A stretch of DNA of 64,000 nucleotides from Linnemannia elongata. Lineage: Eukaryota > Mortierellomycota > Mortierellomycetes > Mortierellales > Mortierellaceae. The translations under genes were made by a program, and so were the position numbers. The notes below the pieces were generated by a model. The model had not been told where the DNA came from, ran no database searches, and saw only the letters and a program-made list of their open reading frames with translations. Location of the stretch: positions 1,240,001 to 1,304,000 of the forward strand of contig JAXBDG010000013.1 in the NCBI GenBank assembly GCA_036320915.1. The letters run 5' to 3'. Every line of letters starts with the position of its first letter. Position 1 is the stretch's first letter. Of the stretch, positions 10,582 through 23,084 are shown in pieces.

Positions 10582-13020
10582 CAAAAAAATCAGTATGAGT
10601 GATGAGCCACCGACAAAAAGAAGGGGTCCCTGCGCAATCAGGCTTTACCCCTGACCGGTTTGTTGGCATATTGTACTATTTCAGTGACTTGTTTGTTGGT
10701 TTGGTCACTGATCATTAATGTCCCGTGTCAAGATCAGAAATAAATCGCTCTACGGTCAAACTATTTAAGGCCAAGTCGACTCTCTCTTCCTCAAACATAT
10801 TACACGAAACATCTCATCCCCTCAATCGAAAAACCAACATGTACACCGACAGCCCAATGGATGGTTTTATTAAATGCGATGGTTGAAGGGAAAGGTGTTG
10901 TGAAATGAGAAGTGGGGGAGGAAGTGGAGGAGGAAGTAAGGAAGGTGTAGAAGGGGGTGCTGCAGGGTAAACAAGTAGTGTCAGATCTACCCCTCCTGAG
11001 GCATACTCATTTACACCCTCCCAATGAACACGACAACGAGTTAAGCGTATAGATCGGTCTCTCTTGTCTGGATAACCCCCGAACGCCATGACACGTCGAC
11101 CCCGTGCAATTAAGTTTGCCTTTTTTAGTTGTAAAGTCCTTCATTTCTTGAAGAATGTATCCAGGATGGGGTGCATGCATAAAACACGGGAGAAAATAAT
11201 ACGTAACCAAGGTCTCCCTCGCAGGATAAACAACTTACCCATTCAAAGGTAATATGCCTTCACCGCGAGCGAGGGGAATTGTAATCACACATGCCCTGAT
11301 GAGTAAAGACGACGAAGAAAGGGGGAAAATGGCACGTTCCCGCCCTCGATCTCAGGTCAGCTTGTTGCAAAAGGTCGATTCTAGAGTTCTTAGTTAGAAG
11401 AAGGAGAAAAGAGGAGGTAGAGCCAGACAAACGAAAGAATAAAAGAATGAACGGAGTACACACCTGCAAATTCCTTCCTCCGTGTCCATTTTCTTTAATT
11501 TTTCAAGGAGAAGCAAACGCGCTTTCGTGTCATTCTTTTAAGAGTCCTGTCACTTTGCTCTCGATGTGTCCCTCCCTCTTTTCTCTTCCTCTGTTTTCCA
11601 TTCTCCTTCACCCTCCTTCTGTATGACTCTCTCCTTCTTCTTCTTGGTTAAAGGAGGGAGGCCAGTACTCCTCCCTTCGACATATCAGAACGGACGATGC
11701 GCTGGCCAATTGGTGCACAACGCTGACTGGCCGGACCATACACAAATAATGTCGACACGAGAACGTCGTCGTCCATCCGAAGCCGGGGCGTAGACCCACA
11801 AATGGCGAGAACCGCACCAACAGGGCAAGGAGGCTCCAAGTAGTGAATAAAAGAATAAAGGGAACACATAAGAAATAAAGATGTAAACAAACAAAACAAA
11901 AATACCAAAAGGATGCCGCCATGGATATGGAATAAAAGGAGTGTCGACATGATGTCGCCTAACAACACCATGCGATCGTTCAACTTGTGTGTTGTTTTGA
12001 AGCTATTATGGTTATTAGTTTGCATCGGATGGATGAATTGAATAGAGGGTGGTTAATAGATGGTCGCCTTTCACTCCTGTTCTCTCTTTCTTGTTCCTTA
12101 CTGTTGTTTGCCATGATCCTCCCTCTTGGAGTCATGCAGGCAAGACAGGCATACAGACAGACAGGCAACCCTTTCTGCAGTGCGTGAGAGACGAACAGCT
12201 GTTTCCCTTTTTTTTCCTTCTTTTCCTCTTCCTCCTTCTCCCAGCCTCATCTTCGTTTTCATTGTTGTTCCTCTTGCTCCTCTCCTCTTCCTACTTTCTT
12301 CAGCCTCCGTGAGCCTTTTGCACTATTCACTACTTGCAGTAAAGGGCTCACTTGCTTTGATTCTTTCTTTCCATTCTCCCCTCCTCCCTTCCCTTTGGTC
12401 AGCATCGATCCTGTCCCATTGCCCTCTGCATTGCATCCTGCTCCGTGCGTGAGCGTCACACAGCCTTGAATGCCTTTTCCACCCACCCTCTCATTTTTAT
12501 CCGCACCTCTTTATTCTCTCTCCCTTCCTCCTTCTCTCCCTTTCTCTTCTCTCTTTTATTCCCTCGCTTCCTCTAATTTTTTCACCTCTTTCGCGATTCT
12601 CCTCTTTTGTTTTTCTTATTATATATTTTTTTGTTCCTTGATCCACCAAGCGCTCACTTGCTGCCAGCTGCCTTTTCTAATTGCAATTACTTTTTTTTTC
12701 TCGCACTTGTCTATGCCTTTCTTTGACCAACATTACTCCTTTCCTTCCACCACTACTCCATCCATACACAAACACAAAAAAAGAACGCAGGCACTTTCTG
12801 GACCATCCCACCGACACTACCTTCATTTCTTGGCGCAAAAGAAAACGCTCCTACCTTTCTCCATTTAAAGAGCACAAACCCCCTAGGGGATAGCCGACAT
12901 TCAGTCAATTCGACACCAGTTTTTGTGGTATTGTTTTATTTTTTATTTCTGTTACACAGCTGCAACACATTCTCGATCCTCCTCCCCCTTCGCCGCCACC
13001 CCCCTCTCGCTCTCCTTCAC
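10393..13020. other. 2.6-kb region without a recognisable gene
   Basis: Lies between the starts of the divergent zinc-finger (-) and PH-domain (+) genes. It contains a 27-base A run at about 10550-10576. From about 12180 to 13000 the + strand is strongly pyrimidine-rich, as expected of a long leader or promoter. Short open frames occur, but none has domain-like sequence or a splice model. Confidence 0.5.
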
Positions 13021-15954
13021 ATGCCCACTGCACTTCTGAAATTGGACCATCCAGCGCAGTGGGGCCCTCGCCCAGGTCAGGACAGTGGTTCGATACCATG
13101 TCCACTCTACAGTGGTCATCTTCTCAAACTGGGGTCTAATGATCGTTGGCAATCCCGACTGTTCACCTTTGACGGTTCAGGTAAACTATATCAAAAAAAT
13201 ATCGCGTCAAAGCACCCGATTTTTGGCGTTCTTACCCGCGCGCTTTATTGTTTTTCATTCTCAGCCTATCCTTTCTCACGCACTGACATTCATTCTCCTT
13301 TGGCATGTTTTTTTTTTCCCTCCTTTTCACCTCATTCCCCTTTTGAACACATCTCTACTACTGCTCACCACACACACCATCGACACCACCAATTTGCAAA
13401 AACTTTTCCCCCTACATTTGCAAACACACCACCCGGTTTACTATGAATAGTCTTGATCTGCGTCGGCAAGAAGCCGAAGGCGCCTGTGATTATGACCTAT
13501 GATCCATACGTCTCGTCGCCTTTCCAATCTCCTTCCTGCCATCCTCGACCACTGAACCCCAACACAAAGTGGTACATTGAGATTGCCTCCATTACTGCTA
13601 TCAAACTCTTGCCCGTCACAAAGATCCACAGGTGCTTCCCCTACAGTGATACCTCCAAGGAGCTGTCGATCCAGACCAACGATGGACGCAACATGACCCT
13701 TCGAGCAAGCAAGGATGTCGATCTCGAGCGCTGGTACTTTGTCCTATCCAAGATCTGGGAACTTCAGCATCAAACGGAACATCCCGTTGTTACTGGTGTT
13801 GCTGCGGAGGAGGAAGAGAACGCGGAGGTGGCAGAAGATGCAATCACACCTTACGCGACAAAGCATCTTGCAGCACATCAACAGTCGGCCCAACTCTTCC
13901 AAAGGTACCTTCAGAAACAATACCAACGCCAAGAGAGTGCCGAATCGCCTAAGAAACCGCCTCCCTTTTACCATCATCTCCGACCACAACAAAAGAAGAA
14001 GCCGCGAGAGAGCTTTCTCCCTTATGAGATCCCTCCTCCTCCCCGTGTATCCGCATTTTTGCCCCAAGGGTTCGAATGGTCCCTTCAAGAGCAAGGCGAC
14101 GAAGACGACTTTCCAATCGGCTATAATAATAATTATGGAGGCTATCCAGACACTAGATCTGCATCTGATGAACAACGGGACCGTCGGCCGATGGAGCGTC
14201 AAACTTCATGGAGTCACCATCCTCAGCAACAGCGCCAGCAGCTGCTGCAGCAACAGACCCAGCAACAAGGGCACCAACCACTTCAGATTCAAGGATCTAT
14301 CTCGATGACTGTCCCAGGAAATTGTCATGCAGAAGAGCTGCACACTGCCGCTTCCGCAGAGATGTACCACCAACGCTTTGCGTGTCCGGCAGCGAGTTCG
14401 ATGGAGCCAAGAAAGGCAGCCATTATTGACAATTGGCGACGGAGTCTTCATCAGCCCTTGCATGTCGACGATACTGGCTCGTCTCACGTGAATGACTCTG
14501 TTGCTATCGGACAACAACAACAACAGCGACAGCATCAGCAACAGATGCGCGCACGGGCCATTGATCAAAGCCTGGCTGATTTGCAGGACCCATCAATGGT
14601 GCTTATAGACAGCCGCGACCTGGAGACTGCACTCAAGCGAACGTCCATCCTTGGTCTCGACATGGCAGCCTGCATCAACACCGAGAGTGGCGGTCTTCAT
14701 TCTGCCACCATTGTACCCTCTCCCATCACAGACTTGACCTTGACACACTGGGTCAATAACGCCCAAGAGGACTACTCCTATGCCAAGAATGAAATCTTTG
14801 GCCAGGTCCACCAGGACAATCACCATCATCGTCACCAAGCACAGGACGACATTGTCAAACGCCTCTCCATTATTGCGGGCAACAACAGATCCAGCGCAAT
14901 GGTAAAGGAAGAGGATGAACTCCCCCTGGGACTTCTCCAATCCAATCGACACTCGCGATGGCTGAACACCCAGCTCTCCTCCGATGACGGTGCCTCAAAC
15001 GCCCCAAGAGAACAACAACCCCAACCAACAGGCACCCTCACAACTACAACCACCCACCAACTCCTACCCTCGGAGCCGATTACACCTGAACGAACCCCAG
15101 CCAAGAACTTGAGTGCCCTGAGCCAGCTCGACAGCCTTGCCCCTGCTGCCCACCTCGACAGCAACAGTAACCTCTGCTATATTCCCATTGCTCCCATAAC
15201 TTCGTCGGCCTCTTCCTCAAAGATTGAACGCGCCCCGTTCACCGTCCATGTCCCCAAACGTCAACTGCGGCGATGTCCCAGTATCCCGCCTTCCTCTGTC
15301 AACATCACTATCAACAAACCCAAAAAGTACATCCCTATCGACACCACACCCTACACGACTATCAGCTCTTCACTCCCTCACCATCCTCCTCCTCGCCCTC
15401 CACGGCCCCCAAGCATTGGCCTCAACTCCCTGGCCGGCCCAGACGAACTCAAGAACGCCACTCTACGAACCAACTTCAACGTTAATATCAACAACCGTCC
15501 TAACAACAACAACCAAAACGACCCTTCCCAAAACAATCCTTCGCCTCCTCTCCCCCCTCCCGCAGACTACACCAGAGAACACTCCCAGAACCGCCTCTCC
15601 CTCTCACGGTCCATTTCGGCAAATTCCACCCAGGTCCTTCAGCAACAACAACAGCAACAGCAACAGCAAGACTATTCAGTCCACCCATACCAAACAGCAC
15701 CTCTTCCACTCGACGATGACGAGGACGAGGATGAGCCCTTGGCGTTGACCCTGTCCCGCCAACAGTCCCTCCGACAGCGTCAAAGCCGGTCTCAGATGAT
15801 GCAGCGCCAGCAGCAGCAACAGCCACCTATGCCCGCAGCATACAAGGGGATTCTTTCCACCTCGGGGAGCATTAGCCAGCTTCCTGTATCGCACTTGCAA
15901 TGCTATGAGCAGGTGACTCCCGCAGCGTCGAGTGAAAGTGTCATCTACTACTGA
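13021..15954 (+). CDS. PH-domain protein with long disordered Gln/Pro-rich tail
   Basis: Exons 13021-13180 and 13451-15954, 887 residues. The ATG at 13021 (MPTALLKLDH) is preferred because upstream in-frame sequence is low complexity. About residues 25-125 read as a pleckstrin-homology domain: YSGHLLKLGSNDRWQSRLF, then DGSVLICVGKK across the intron, WYIEIASITAIKLLP, and the closing Trp-containing helix DLERWYFVLSKIWEL. The remaining 760 residues are disordered, with Gln runs (about 15641-15669 and 15810-15822), Asn- and Pro-rich stretches and many Ser-Pro sites. PH domains usually bind phosphoinositides or act as membrane adaptors. No enzymatic domain is visible, so a signalling or polarity adaptor is only a guess. 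The intron splits the PH domain. Confidence 0.75.
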
Positions 15955-16531
15955 ACAAAAACATTAAAAAAGATCTATCGCCTTCCTTCCTTCCTTCCTT
16001 GCTGTTTGTTGTTGTACACATTGGCAGCTGTGGACATTGGACGAAATAAAGGGGTTGGAGTAAGCTGAGAAATCAGGTTCTTTTTGGTGGTTGTGGATTC
16101 TTTTGCTTGCTCTTTCGGTGAATTGGTCCCTTTTTTGTTCTATCTGCCCCTTTCTCTTTCATCCACCTTTCCCCCCCTCCCTTTCCACCTGTTCTATCAT
16201 TGGCCACAATTGATGTTCGCTTCTCGATTCATTTCTTGCGAGGATTAGGGAGAAAGGAGAGGGAAGGGTTAAAGGAGAAAGAAAAATGAAAACGACGATG
16301 AAGTATCTCGAGGCAATTATCAAAGAAGAGACTGAAAAATGGATACGTTTCATATATGCATGCGCGTCAATCATGGCAAATGGCAAGAAAAAAGTGTGTC
16401 GTTTTACTAAAACAGATTTCTGCGGCATGGGAAAGGATGAGCAAGGAGTTATGAAATAAGGCAAAATAGGATAGTTGTCAAGGGAATGGAATGAATGTAG
16501 CAGGCCATCATCGTTTCCGCTAATCGTTTCT

Positions 16532-16565
<34 letters not shown>

Positions 16566-17335
16566 AACTATGTCTACATGCTGGCGAAAATGCCTTTGCT
16601 TTTTCAGATAGGATAGGAGAGCATTCATTATCAGGTCATGCATAGCTGGTACCTTTTTTTTTCTTTCCTTTTTTTTATTTATGGCGCCTGGTTCTAGATA
16701 GAAGAATGATGTCGCTTTGGGGACATATTAGATAGGTTTGTTACAGCAGAAAAGAGAGAGAGAGAGAGAGAGTAGCAGAATGAGAGAGCTGGCTCAAAGT
16801 ATGGCTCATTTTTTTTTCTTTTTGGATGAGACACGCTTGAATGGCATTTCATTTGCTCAGGAACCAGGAGCTTGAGATAGGAGTCGGATGGGAATGGGCA
16901 CACAAACAGACAGACAGACACAACGCGTGTGTTTTCTCTTTTGTTCTTTTGTCCGCCGAACAGTTGACTTGACGGATGGATGATAAGAGAGAAAGAAGAC
17001 GAAGAAGTGAGGAGAATCCGCAGGAATACCAATGAAAAGAGATGGTCAAATGGGCAACAAAAAGAAAAAAGTGAAGTGAAGAGAAGAGAAGAGAAGGAAA
17101 TGGTTGCCGAGTGGGGTCATGTGGCTCACACCACTCGACAAGCAACAAGAACAACAGCAACGAAAAAAACGATGACCATCCTCTTAACTCAGACGCATAA
17201 AGTAAAGAGACTTTTTTTTTTATTCCCTCTTCTTTTTCCTCCTCTTTTCTGTTTTCTTCTTTTCCCCTTTTCCTCTCTTCAAACACATCACTTTCCCTCA
17301 ACCCACCCTCTTAATCAAACCAACACACATCAACC
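15955..17335. other. Intergenic region, PH gene 3' end to tropomyosin
   Basis: About 1.4 kb. It contains an AATAAA at 16045-16050, a long A run at about 16535-16563, an AG microsatellite near 16754-16771, and a CT-rich stretch at 17211-17280 just before the tropomyosin ATG that looks like its leader. I see no gene here. Confidence 0.5.
16045..16050 (+). terminator. Polyadenylation signal AATAAA for the PH-domain gene
   Basis: AATAAA 91 nt past the stop of the PH-domain gene. Confidence 0.45.
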
Positions 17336-18725
17336 ATGGACAAGTTCAAGGAGGTACGTCCCTCTCTCTCTTCCTGTCCCTCTCTCTTGCCACCATCACG
17401 CGCTTTCTCACTTCCATCGCCATCGCATCACTAGTCTTTCCAGTGCACAACTCAATTGCGGAACACAGCAGAGACAGAGTGGTGCCTGAGAGAAAAAAGC
17501 TATTGGAAAGAGAGTGCCTCTCACACCTGAAGTTTTGCATGCCACATGATACCTAGTCCTTGAAACTCATGATTTTTTTTTCCTTTTCTCTTCTTTTACT
17601 TATCCTGCCCTGCCCTGCTGCCATTCGCTGCTGCCACGTCATTTTTCTCAACAACCTCGGCTGCTACCTGTTTCTGCTACTGCTGCTGCTATATCACCAA
17701 CAAAACAGAAACTCGCTGCCCTTCGTGAGGAAGTCAACGCTGCCGATGCCCGCGCCCTCGAAGCCGAGACTAAGGCCAAGCTCCTTCAGGATGAGCAGAT
17801 CCAGAAGGATCATGAAATCACCTCCTTGAAGAACAAGCTCACTTTGGTCGAGGCTGACCTCGAGAAGGCCGAGAACAGAATCGCCGAGGCCAAGCTCAAC
17901 TTGGACGAGGGCGAGACCTCCAAGACCGTTGGCGAGACCCTTGCCCGTAAGGTCTCCCTCCTCGAGTCCGAGCTTGACAATGCCGAGCGCAACCTTCGCG
18001 AGACCACCGAGAAGTAAGTTCCATGTCGCTCTTATTTCTCACTGCACTCTTTCCATTGTCGGCATTCACTCGCCCCTTTATCTTTCCCCCTTCATTTCTC
18101 TCCTTCATTTCATTTTTTTTGTTTTCATTGTGAACATTTTTCACTCCCATGCCTTTTCTTTCTGCTTCTTTTCTGTGTTGTGCTCCTTTTTTTATTTTAC
18201 GTTTCTTGTTCGACCTATTTGTGGGATGAGAAGCATGAACATGAGTACCAACAGCGAGAAGACTCGTCTCAGTCAGATGCGAAAGCAATACTATTTTGAG
18301 AGCAGGAATGCAACGAGAAAGAGAGTTCAGAGAAGGTTTTCTGATATATGGGCCAGGAACGAATGAAATGAGGAATGAGCCGTCGGTTTTATTTTTACAA
18401 CAACATTCCTTTTCTACTTTGACACTCCTCCATCTCATTTTCCTTCTCTTTAATGCCTCTGAACAAGCATATGCTCACCATTAAACTCATCATCATTCCT
18501 TGTGCTATCTTTATATACTAATGTATAATATCTTTCTTCCTTCTCTTTCTCAACTCTTACAGGTTGCGCCAGATGGACATCAAGGCAGAGCACTTTGAGC
18601 GCAAGGTTCAGCAGTTGGAGAACGAGCGTGACACCTATGAGCGCAAGGTCGAGGACTTGACCACAAAGTACAACGGCATTAAGTTGGAGTTGGACGACAC
18701 CCTCAAGTCCCTCGATGATCTGTAA
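17336..18725 (+). CDS. cdc8: Tropomyosin
   Basis: Exons 17336-17353, 17709-18013 and 18563-18725 give exactly 161 residues, the length of fission-yeast Cdc8. The protein is one continuous coiled coil starting MDKFKEKLAALREEVN. A heptad pattern of Leu/Ala at a/d positions runs through, and it ends KLELDDTLKSLDDL with no other domain. Tropomyosin polymerises head to tail along formin-made actin cables and supports cytokinesis, tip growth and myosin transport. The first coding exon holds only six codons, and the introns are 355 and 549 nt, which leaves room for alternative first exons, though I found no second one. An AATAAA lies at 19010. Confidence 0.95.
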
Positions 18726-19222
18726 AAGAAGCAAAAGGACAAACGATCTGGTACCACCAACATCTTGCTCAGCATCATCGGAGCCTAGCTTTATGGAGAC
18801 GACGATGTAAAACAATGTGCTGGCGGCTCCAGGAACGCGCTCGTTTTGTTTCCAACAGCATCAGCAACACATACCTCCCACCCTTTTTTTTCTTGCATCC
18901 TACTCTTACTGGCGCAATCTACCGACGCTTTATTTACTTTGCCACACTTTTTTTTTCTTTTTTTTATTTTCTGGAGGGAAAAAAAACCAATACATATTCT
19001 TAGCTTACAAATAAACGATACCATCGCGAGAAAAAAAAAGGACACAGTGGATGTTGTTTAGAACATGGGTTTTATGGGTGTTACTATGGTACAGGACAAG
19101 TAAAAGATCGTTGTCGCTTCTAAGATTCTAAGGATATTAAATGGGCAAAAAAAAAAAAGGTGTGGATGATTTCGCGTGGGAAGTGGGGGCTGCGATTTCT
19201 ATCAACGTGTTGTTCAGAAGGT
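18726..19222. other. Convergent 3' region, tropomyosin / carrier
   Basis: A 497-bp tail-to-tail gap with T-rich stretches and the tropomyosin AATAAA at 19010-19015. No gene seen. Confidence 0.5.
19010..19015 (+). terminator. Polyadenylation signal AATAAA for tropomyosin
   Basis: AATAAA 285 nt past the tropomyosin stop, after a T-rich 3' UTR. Confidence 0.5.
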
Positions 19223-21202
19223 CTAGGTCGAGAAGGTAGGTGGGAGGATCGATGGTACAGAAGAAGAGGCCGTGGATGGTGAAGAAGGAGACGAGGAAGT
19301 AGCAGAAGCCGGCGTCTTTGTCGAGTCGCCTTCAAGGTTCTCCTTGATGTACTCATAAGCAAACAAGTACCCCATCCCTCCAGGGATAGCTGCCATAACC
19401 TTGGGCGCCATCCCCTTGAAGAACCCCCTCACTCCCTCCTGTTTTGCTATCAGCTTTGCCATGGCCCACCAACCTTTTTTCAATTGCTCCGCCTGTTCCT
19501 GATGGACACTATCCAACAGCTGCAACCGCACGCGGACCATATCAAAGGGGGATGAGACGACCAAGGACAAGACCGAGGCGTTCAAGGCCGAGAGTCCGAC
19601 GATGAAATAGTTGTTTTGGGAGAGGCGATAGTGGGTATAGAAGGAGTCTGTTTTGCCTTGACGGAGGTGGTGTTGTTCTTTTGCGGAGAAGTGGTTGAAA
19701 AGAACTTTTTTGGTGGCTTCGTAGCCGGCCCAGTGGGTAACGCTGGAGGGTGTGAAGGCAAGGAGGGTCGCCATGAAGCCCTGGTAGTATCCACGTATAC
19801 CGTCCGTCCTGTAGATCGACTTGAAGATGTCTATTTAGAAGAAGCAGCGTTACAGCAATTCATTTGTCAGTTTTTTTTTTCCAGGTACCGTGTCTCATCA
19901 AAACAAACAAAAGGCAAGCCTAGAAATGCTTTCTCATTCGTTCCCCCTCCTTTTTTGCAAAGTGATCCATGTCAATTACCTAGGCTGGTCATGTGGGGAC
20001 CCCCTTTTGATTCCGATTGGATACGCAACCGCTGGGAGATGATATCTGTGGGGACATACAGAATCGCTGAGAAGGCCTCTGCCAAAAATCCTGCCGTACC
20101 GGCCACAGCGACCTCTAATTGTTGTTCGTAATTAATTATGTGTGTTGTGTGTGTTAGTCACTTGCTTCTTGCGCTCCGTTCAAAGTTCTTCTTGAAGCTT
20201 AATGTATGTCCCTTGTTCATCCATTTGTTCGTATTGTCGTTACCTCGCATGGCGCTGTTGGTGTTGTGGCGATCGGGAAAGTTATGCTCGATGACGGATG
20301 TGGCATGCTCATAGACACCGAGGTACACGAACTGCGAAGGCAATGAAGTCAGCACTAAATTTTGACGAGAGCAAGGTTGAGAGGAGGGACAGTCAACATC
20401 TTAGATCCTCATGTGTCCTGTTCAAGTGTTCCTTGAGTTCATTGTTCTTACAGAATGGACCAAGACCACGGAACAGCTTCGTGGGGCCTAAGAAGTTAAG
20501 AGAAGATGGCATTGACTTCAATGGTTAGCATGCTGTGAGTATGATCAAATGACAACGGATATCGTCCTTAAAAAAGAGGCAGCTTCGCAATTATTTCTTG
20601 TTACCTTCAGTCCTTGCAATGTCGCGCAGCAACTTGAATGTCGATTGAGGTCGGTTCTAAGCAATTGAAGAAAAAAGAACAGAAATTGATTCGTAAGTAT
20701 CCTGATGAAACTGCTTCAAAGTTGGTTGAATCGTATCCATATGAAAAAAAGAGTTTCTCTATGTTGCCAACATACATCCTTGCTTGCTTGCATCCTTGTC
20801 CTGGCGACTTCCATAGGCCACACCACGACATCTAATGTTTGTCAAGCAAACATTGGGAGCATAAAACAATAAATCCCACAGGAGGTTATCGTTTATAAAC
20901 AAATGAAAAAAAGGTGTGTTAACAAGGGCAGGATGAGGAGCACATTCCACGCTGAGGGAGCTGAAGATAAGAAGGTCCATGCGACAAAATTTAAGCACTA
21001 GTTTCCCAAGAACGGTTCCTGAATTGTCGTTTTCTTGAGGTAAATTGTGAAGTAACTTACCGAGGCACATGAAGACTCCGGTTCCTTGGAACATGTAGGC
21101 GACGACATTGGCAGGGCCCAGGGTAACCTTCTTCTGGGTGTAGGGTTGTGTGCCTGTGTTCTCGACCAATGCCGTCGTCGCAGGGTGGGGTATCGTTGCC
21201 AT
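19223..21202 (-). CDS. SLC25A44: Mitochondrial carrier, SLC25A44-like
   Basis: Seven exons: 21061-21202, 20776-20831, 20605-20656, 20452-20487, 20244-20354, 19980-20114 and 19223-19830; all phases close, 379 residues. Three carrier repeats are visible through their Px[DE]xx[RK] signatures: WPMEVARTRMQ, VPTDIISQRLRIQ and SPFDMVRVRLQ. Each is followed by a GxxG-type amphipathic segment (GPTKLFRGLGPF, GIRGYYQGFMA, GVRGFFKGMAPK). The VPTD(I)ISQ second signature and the degenerate Trp-containing first one are characteristic of the SLC25A44 subfamily. In mammals that protein carries branched-chain amino acids across the inner mitochondrial membrane; the substrate in this fungus is not known. The C-terminal 40 residues are a disordered Ser/Pro/Thr tail. 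Exons as small as 36 nt make this a gene that automatic annotation would easily truncate. Confidence 0.88.
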
Positions 21203-23084
21203 CTTTTATGAGTTAGAAGGTTGGGGAGGCAATTGAGGGTAAAGGGAGGATAAAGGAGGAGGAAGCGAAAAGGGGGTGTTGTTTGGGCCCTGATTAAGGA
21301 GTAACGATTGGGGGTGGAAACAAGAATGGAGAGGGTTGATCTGAATGTGGAAAGTCCTGATCCTTTTCAAGTTCGCTGGTGGGAGGAGACGAGGTTCGGA
21401 GTGAATGGCAACTCTGGACAAAGACTTGTACGTTGGAAGAGTGCAAGTGTTGTGGCAGATGTGTGGTGGCGTAGAAAAGAGGGTGGATTAGATGATGAGA
21501 GTGTCGATATTCCCAGGGACAACTGAAGCTGATGTGAGGAAGCAAGAGATCAACAGTTGTGAGAGTCCTTAGTGATAATTTCCAATTCGGGAGTACTGAT
21601 GTTTTGACAAAGGCCCAGAAGAACACACCGGGGAGAATGGGAGGAAGAACCTGGCCCTTAAGAAACCCAGATCTGGGCGTAGTCCTTTGGCTGGGGAGTG
21701 TGCAGTTATGAGACCAAGATCAGTCCATGCAATTAAAGAAATTTTGAAGCAAAAGATGTGTGCAGTTAAGGAGGCAGCCACCAATTTCTTGTTTTGATCA
21801 AGAATGAAAAGGCCTATCGGTCCACTGCAACCTGAGTGGTCATGTCTCGCATTCAAAGAAAGGGAGTGGCTGTTCGGGCCGAACATACTGCCATTGGCAA
21901 AGTTTATGTGTGCGCCCTTTTTTTTGCTGGGGTCCAGAAGGGCGATGGTCATTTAAAGAAAGGCGGGTGTCGGACAGTGGAGTCTTTGTTGTTGGGTGGA
22001 AAAGAATAAAGAGGAGCGTAAACCCACTCAGGCTGAACTGTGTCTCTGACACACCCACGGTACAGTCCCTTTTTTTCTCTATTCCTCCTGTAGGCGCCCA
22101 CCAACCACGCACGCGGGTCAACCTTTTAGCAGCCGCTGCTCTTGAAAATAGCGACGATCGAATCGAAAAGTAAAAAAAAGTTGTGTACAAAAGAAAAAAA
22201 TGCGCATCATCGGTTGGAGTAGCGGTGGTCCCTGCCAGGGAGACAGACAGAGAGACAGACAGACAGACATCATCATCATCATCATCATTGTTGTTAGGTA
22301 TTAACATCCTCCGTACGTTAAATGGAATTCCTTCTTATTTATCTCCTCCTCTGGCGGGCTAAATTGAACATGGCTGGAACATATCTCTCAATTCGTCAAG
22401 CATTATTATTAACAAGCATTACCCTTCAAACAACCTTAACACTTTTTACATCCTCGCTCCCTTTCAGTCGCATCCGAAAGGAGAACAATGACTGGCACCT
22501 TCGTTTTTCCGTCGTCTTGAACAACCACCATCCATTTCTCGCATAAATATGCCCTTCAATGCCACCCACTTCTCTTTTTTTCTTTCTTGTCTTCCTTTCT
22601 TCAACAAGTATCACTTCAACCAAAGTTGAAAAAAACCTCTTACACTACTACTCCCTCACTCTGTCCATCTCCAATTGATACCCCCTTTCCTTCATTCACA
22701 ACAAACGCAACACTCTCTCTCCTCTGTGCTATTACATATTCGTTTCTCCCCTTCTCTCGCCAAACCCCCTTCTCGCAAAGTCCCTTCCTTACTTTTTTTT
22801 TACTTCCTCTTTTCCAGTTACTTCCTTCCTCTATTTCTCCTACTCTCACTTACTCCCCCCCTCTCTCTCTCCCCTTCCCTTCGCCTGTCTCCCCTTTCAC
22901 TATCCTGCTTCTCGCAGCCCCTATCGGCCTTTTTTTTTTCTCACTCTCACTCTGCCTTCCACTTAAAACCTTCACAAACACATTTTTTTCACACCTTCTT
23001 TTTCTTCTCTTCTGTACTCTCGTCTTCGACCTCACTCTCCCTCCCTTTCTATATCTTACCCCACAGGCTAAAAAACACACAAAA
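21203..23084. promoter_or_regulatory. Divergent intergenic region with simple repeats and CT-rich leader
   Basis: About 1.9 kb between the carrier (-) and the Ser/Thr-rich protein (+). At 22240-22288 are GACA and CAT repeats. From about 22550 to 23070 the + strand is almost entirely C and T, most likely promoter or leader of the + gene. An open frame runs through it but has pure low-complexity translation. A CCACAG at 23061-23066 could be a leader intron acceptor. Confidence 0.45.
22240..22288. repeat. Compound (GACA)n-(CAT)n microsatellite
   Basis: GACAGACAGAGAGACAGACAG-type units merge into about seven CAT units. Confidence 0.85.

Noticed and set aside
11566..12868. Several 60-130 codon frames on both strands
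   Set aside because: Pyrimidine-rich low-complexity sequence, with no splice model joining them and no family resemblance.
22587..23084. N-terminal extension of the Ser/Thr-rich protein, with membrane-like Leu/Phe stretches
   Set aside because: Comes from a nearly pure C/T leader; the hydrophobic look is a composition artefact.
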